From an uncultured Anaerolineae bacterium (GTDB lineage: Bacteria > Chloroflexota > Anaerolineae > Aggregatilineales > Phototrophicaceae): 64,000 bases of DNA. The translations under genes were made by a program, and so were the position numbers. The notes below the pieces were generated by a model. The model had not been told where the DNA came from. It ran no database searches and saw nothing but the letters and a program-made list of their open reading frames with translations. Shown piece after piece: positions 60,763-64,000 of the stretch; positions within the stretch are counted from its first letter, which is position 1; each line of letters begins with the position of its first letter. Location: contig CALIEB010000001.1 of the NCBI GenBank assembly GCA_938022205.1, forward strand, positions 434,001 through 498,000, given 5' to 3'.

Positions 60763-61882
60763 CGCGCCGCCGCTGCACCTGCGCGCCGCGCATGTCTGGA
60801 CGGCGGCGGGCGTGCAGATGCGCGACCTCTACGTACAGGGCGGGCGCGTGGTGGCAACGCGCCCGCGTCACGCGCAAACGCTCGCGCTGGCGGGGCTGGT
60901 GCTAGCGGGCGGCGTGAACGCCCACGAACACCTTGAGCTAAACCACTACCCACGCACCCGCTTCGCACCGCGCTACGACAATGCGCACCAGTGGGGCGAA
61001 GCGGTCAACGCCCAGCTCGACAGCGAGCCGTACAAGACGCTGCGCCAACACCCCTATTGGGACAAGATTTTAGTGGGGGCGATGAAGAATCTGCTGGCGG
61101 GCGTGACGACCGTTATCCAGCACGGGCGCGCCGACCCCACGCTCTTCCGCCGCGCGCTACCCGTACGCGTGCTGCGACCCTACGCTTGGGCGCACACTCT
61201 ACACTTTACGCCACACGCCGACATCCAAAAAGCCTATCGTGCTAGCAAGGGGCGGGTGCCGTTCTTCATCCACCTCGCAGAAGGCACGGATGACACCGCC
61301 CGCGCCGAGTACGCCGCGCTCAAGCGGCTGGGGTGCGTGGGCGCGAACACGGTACTCATTCACGCGGTCGGCATGAGTGCCGTCGACCGCGCCGACGCGC
61401 TAGCGCACGGCTGCCGCGTCGTGTGGTGTCCCAGTAGCAACGCCTTTTTGCTAGGCGCAACGCTTGCGCCGCAGGATTGGGGCGCGGCGTTAACGCTGGG
61501 CAGCGACTCGCGCCTGACCGCCGACGGTGACTTTTTGGATGAAGTGGCACACGCCCGCGCGTACGACCCGCGCACGCTGCCGCAGTGGACAGCGCATAAC
61601 GCTCGCGCCTTCGGGCTGCACGATGTGGGACATCTGGAGGTAGGCGCGCGCGCCGACTTCGTCCTATGGGCAGGCACGCCCGACAGCACACCGCGCCGCC
61701 ACGAACTTGCGCTAGTGGTCAAGGACGGCGTGCCGCTGCTAGGCGACCCCGCGCTGATGGACGCGCTCGACGTGCCAAGTCACGCTTGCACGTTAGACGG
61801 CGCGCCCAAGCGGCTGCACGAAGGCTTGGCAAGTTTGTTGGCGCGCAACGCGCTACCTGTCGCAGGCTTGTCGCTGGATTAA
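60749..61882 (+). CDS. Amidohydrolase family metal-dependent hydrolase
   Basis: 377 residues from a TTG start; no in-frame ATG gives as complete an N-terminal strand ([13 protein letters not shown]). Metal ligands of the TRZ/ATZ-like amidohydrolase set are seen: AHEH (His59, His61), [21 protein letters not shown], and [17 protein letters not shown] with the catalytic Asp. It would deaminate or dechlorinate a purine- or triazine-like substrate. It is co-transcribed with the FmdB gene (14-base overlap). Its end overlaps the convergent purE by 4 bases. Confidence 0.8.
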   Translation: MITTSAPPLHLRAAHVWTAAGVQMRDLYVQGGRVVATRPRHAQTLALAGLVLAGGVNAHEHLELNHYPRTRFAPRYDNAHQWGEAVNAQLDSEPYKTLRQHPYWDKILVGAMKNLLAGVTTVIQHGRADPTLFRRALPVRVLRPYAWAHTLHFTPHADIQKAYRASKGRVPFFIHLAEGTDDTARAEYAALKRLGCVGANTVLIHAVGMSAVDRADALAHGCRVVWCPSSNAFLLGATLAPQDWGAALTLGSDSRLTADGDFLDEVAHARAYDPRTLPQWTAHNARAFGLHDVGHLEVGARADFVLWAGTPDSTPRRHELALVVKDGVPLLGDPALMDALDVPSHACTLDGAPKRLHEGLASLLARNALPVAGLSLD

Positions 61883-62373
61883 TACGCCAGCGTGTCGTTC
61901 TTGGCGCGCGATTCCGCCGCCATGCGCTGCTTGTACGCCACATAGCGCGCCTGCAGCTGCGCGTCCGCCGTCGCCAAGATTTGCACCGCCAACAACCCTG
62001 CGTTCTTCGCTGCGCCAATCGCCACCGTCGCCACTGGCACGCCGTTGGGCATCTGCACAATCGACAACAGCGAGTCTAGCCCATTGAGCTGCCTAGAAGG
62101 CACCGGCACGCCAATCACCGGCAGCGGCGTATAGGCAGCGACCATGCCGGGCAAATGCGCCGCGCCGCCCGCGCCCGCCACAATCACGCGCAAGCCGCGC
62201 ACGTGCGCCGTTTGGGCATAGTCCGCCATATCGGCGGGCGTGCGATGTGCCGAGACGACGCGCACCTCAAACGGCACGGCGAACTCGCGGCAAATGTCTA
62301 TCGCGCCTTGCAGGGTGGGCAGGTCGCTGTCGCTGCCCATGATGATGCCGACTAGCGGCGTGGGGGTGTTCAT
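61879..62373 (-). CDS. purE: 5-(carboxyamino)imidazole ribonucleotide mutase
   Basis: Purine synthesis step converting N5-CAIR to CAIR, 164 residues. Family motifs: [41 protein letters not shown], and [21 protein letters not shown]. It is a single gene here, with no purK beside it. A -10-like TATACT on the minus strand (62412-62417) is just upstream. Confidence 0.96.
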   Translation of the reverse strand: MNTPTPLVGIIMGSDSDLPTLQGAIDICREFAVPFEVRVVSAHRTPADMADYAQTAHVRGLRVIVAGAGGAAHLPGMVAAYTPLPVIGVPVPSRQLNGLDSLLSIVQMPNGVPVATVAIGAAKNAGLLAVQILATADAQLQARYVAYKQRMAAESRAKNDTLAY

Positions 62374-62411
62374 GCTGTGTGTCCTTCATGTGGTCTCCAA
62401 CCGTCGCGCCT

Positions 62412-62417
62412 AGTATA
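62412..62417 (-). promoter_or_regulatory. -10 element of purE
   Basis: Minus strand reads TG-TATACT, about 38 bases before the start codon. Confidence 0.45.
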
Positions 62418-62543
62418 CAACACGCACGCGCACGCCGCGAAGACAGGCGCGCAAAAGCTGTCGACAACGCGCAAAAGCTATCATTAGTGAAAGATGAATA
62501 AATTTAGATAGGCTTTGATAGTGCAACATACACAACGGATTGC

Positions 62544-62573
62544 TTGCATAAGCTGGGCGTTTCGCGCTATACT
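62544..62573 (+). promoter_or_regulatory. Promoter of the 2-oxoacid dehydrogenase operon
   Basis: TTGCAT (62544-62549), 18-base spacer, TATACT (62568-62573). Confidence 0.65.
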
Positions 62574-62612
62574 CTTAACAATCAACCGCATCAAACGAAA
62601 AAGAGGGCAACT

Positions 62613-63656
62613 ATGGCTGTAAAAACGCAAAAGGCGCAACAAGCCCCCCCCGTCAGTCCCGAGCTTCAGCGGGAAATGTACTGGTACATGCTGCTGTCGC
62701 GTCGCCTTGACGAGCGCACGTGGATGCTGCACCGACAAGGCAAGATTGCCTTCCACATCAGCGCGATTGGTCACGAGGCGGCACAGGTTGGCGCGGCGTT
62801 CGCGTTTAATCGCGGCGTAGACTACGCTTACCCCTACTACCGCGACCTTGCGATGTGCTTGGTGATTGGCATGACCCCGCTGGACTTTATGTTAGGCGTA
62901 TACGGCAAAGAAGGCGAGCCGAGCAGCGGCGCACGCCAAATGCCTAGCCACTGGAGCAACAAGAAGCTGAACATCGTCTCGCAGTCCGCCAGCGTCGCCA
63001 CGCAAGTGCCGCACGCGGCAGGCAGCGCGTTTGCCATCAAGTATCGCCAGAAGGTCGGCTTGCAAGACCCCAACGACCCCACCCAGCCGCGCCTTGCGAT
63101 TGTCTGTCTTGGTGAAGGCAGCACCAGTCAAGGCGAATGGCACGAGGGCATGAACTGGGCGGGCGTGCATCAGTTGCCCTTTATCTGCATCGTGCAAAAC
63201 AACCACTACGCCATCAGCGTGCCGTTCGACCAGCAGTCCGCCGTTCCCAACGTGGCAGACCGCGCCGCTGCCTATGGGGTCAAGGGCGTGGTTGTCGACG
63301 GCAACGACGTGCTGGCGATGTATCATGTCACCCGTGAGGCGGTTGAGCGCGCCTACAACGGCGAGGGTCCCACCCTGATTGAGGCAAAAACCTATCGCCC
63401 CGTGCCGCACTCGTCGGATGACGATGACCGCAGCTACCGCAGCCGCGAGGAAGTCGAAGAGTGGAAGCGCAAAGACCCCATCCTGCGCTTCCAGAAAGTG
63501 CTAACAGAGGCGGGGCTGCTGACGCAGGCGGACATCGACGAGATGGAAGCGCGCGCCAAGCGCATCGTCGACGAGGCGCAAAAACGCGCCGAAGAAACCC
63601 CCTATCCACCCGGTCACGCCGCGCTTGGCGACGTGTACGCGCCACTGGAGAGCTAA
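62613..63656 (+). CDS. 2-oxoacid dehydrogenase E1 component, alpha subunit
   Basis: 347 residues of the thiamine-diphosphate E1 alpha family, decarboxylating a 2-oxoacid. GHEAAQVGAAFAFNRG is near the N-terminus. The thiamine-binding motif is GEGSTSQGEWHEGMNWAG ... FICIVQNN, and the phospho-loop region has YRPVPHSSDDDDRSYRSREE. The pattern fits branched-chain 2-oxoacid dehydrogenase (BkdA-type) better than pyruvate dehydrogenase, but both remain possible. The start at 62613 has an AGAGGG site. The beta gene begins 2 bases after the stop. Confidence 0.9.
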   Translation: MAVKTQKAQQAPPVSPELQREMYWYMLLSRRLDERTWMLHRQGKIAFHISAIGHEAAQVGAAFAFNRGVDYAYPYYRDLAMCLVIGMTPLDFMLGVYGKEGEPSSGARQMPSHWSNKKLNIVSQSASVATQVPHAAGSAFAIKYRQKVGLQDPNDPTQPRLAIVCLGEGSTSQGEWHEGMNWAGVHQLPFICIVQNNHYAISVPFDQQSAVPNVADRAAAYGVKGVVVDGNDVLAMYHVTREAVERAYNGEGPTLIEAKTYRPVPHSSDDDDRSYRSREEVEEWKRKDPILRFQKVLTEAGLLTQADIDEMEARAKRIVDEAQKRAEETPYPPGHAALGDVYAPLES

Positions 63657-63658
63657 TT

Positions 63659-64000
63659 ATGGCAGAGATGACGCTGATTCAAGCCATCACGCAAGCGATG
63701 GACGAAGAACTAGCGCGCGACAAGCGCGTGTTTATCACAGGCGAAGACGTGGGACCGCGCGGCGGCGTGTTCCGCGCCACAATGGGGTTGTTTGACAAGT
63801 ACGGCGCAGACCGTATCGTCGATTCGCCACTCGCTGAGCTTTCAATTGTGGCGATTGGCATCGGCGCGGCGGTGGCGGGCTTGCGCCCCATCTGCGAAAT
63901 TCAGTTCGCCGACTTCATCCACCCCGCCTTTAACCAGATTGTCAGCGAAGCCAGCAAGATGTACTACCGCTCCAACGGACAGTGGAACGTGCCGATGGTC
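63659..64000 (+). CDS. 2-oxoacid dehydrogenase E1 component, beta subunit, 3'-truncated
   Basis: The open frame from the ATG at 63659 runs off the window. It starts MAEMTLIQAITQAMDEELA, with the E1 beta signatures VFITGEDVGPRGGVFRAT, RIVDSPLAELSIVAIGIGAA and EIQFADFIHPAFNQIVSEA. It forms the heterotetramer with the alpha subunit encoded just before it. Confidence 0.93.
   Translation, partial: MAEMTLIQAITQAMDEELARDKRVFITGEDVGPRGGVFRATMGLFDKYGADRIVDSPLAELSIVAIGIGAAVAGLRPICEIQFADFIHPAFNQIVSEASKMYYRSNGQWNVPMV

Overview
The window is a gene-dense bacterial chromosome segment of high GC content. Several traits suggest a Chloroflexota (Anaerolineae-like) organism, as an inference and not a proof: secreted lipoproteins with Pro/Thr-rich linkers and SH3b repeats, a DUF4139 protein, a MecA_N-type PBP lipoprotein, a Gram-positive-type LexA box, and promoters dominated by an extended -10 (TGN-TATAMT) with little -35. 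There is no phage, transposase or CRISPR array. One tRNA gene (Ala, CGC) is present.

Layout. 1-7.3 kb: 3' part of tilS, an M32 carboxypeptidase, a CaCA antiporter, an HhH membrane protein, an SH3b lipoprotein and radA under a LexA-like operator. 7.5-11.3 kb: oligopeptide-type ABC importer (binding protein and two permeases, no ATPases). 11.3-15.6 kb: PBP, tRNA-Ala, a nuclease lipoprotein and an alcohol dehydrogenase. 15.6-22.2 kb: biotin carboxylase, recD2, then an operon with a biotin carrier protein, an enoyl-CoA hydratase and dtd. 22.3-24.9 kb: a three-gene ubiquitin-like conjugation cassette (E2, JAB-family protein, E1) on its own promoter. 25.0-27.1 kb: an 89-aa protein, a long PCMT-type methyltransferase and a Nudix hydrolase. 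27.1-41.5 kb: SPFH protein, DUF4139 protein, two glycosidase-like secreted proteins, a GT-C glycosyltransferase, MscS, a tandem pair of small membrane proteins, PepF and a repeat-tailed secreted protein. 41.6-54.0 kb: acyl-CoA ligase, beta-propeller lipoprotein, SH3b protein, then a same-strand membrane-stress-like run (REC-kinase, PspA, coiled-coil membrane protein, propeller, HEAT, sulfatase-fold enzyme). 54.0-55.7 kb: an AT-rich propeller/SH3b gene bracketed by two copies of the sulfatase 3' end. 55.7-64 kb: two-component pair, mgtE with a long structured leader, a degenerate Lgt homologue, FmdB protein, amidohydrolase, purE and the start of a 2-oxoacid dehydrogenase operon.

The most remarkable element is the E2-JAB-E1 cassette. 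The E2 keeps its catalytic cysteine. The JAB protein has a His-to-Gln change in its JAMM motif and a C-terminal region that reads like a second, cysteine-less E2/RWD fold. The E1 has adenylation and zinc motifs but no obvious transthiolation cysteine. No ubiquitin-like modifier is encoded beside it.
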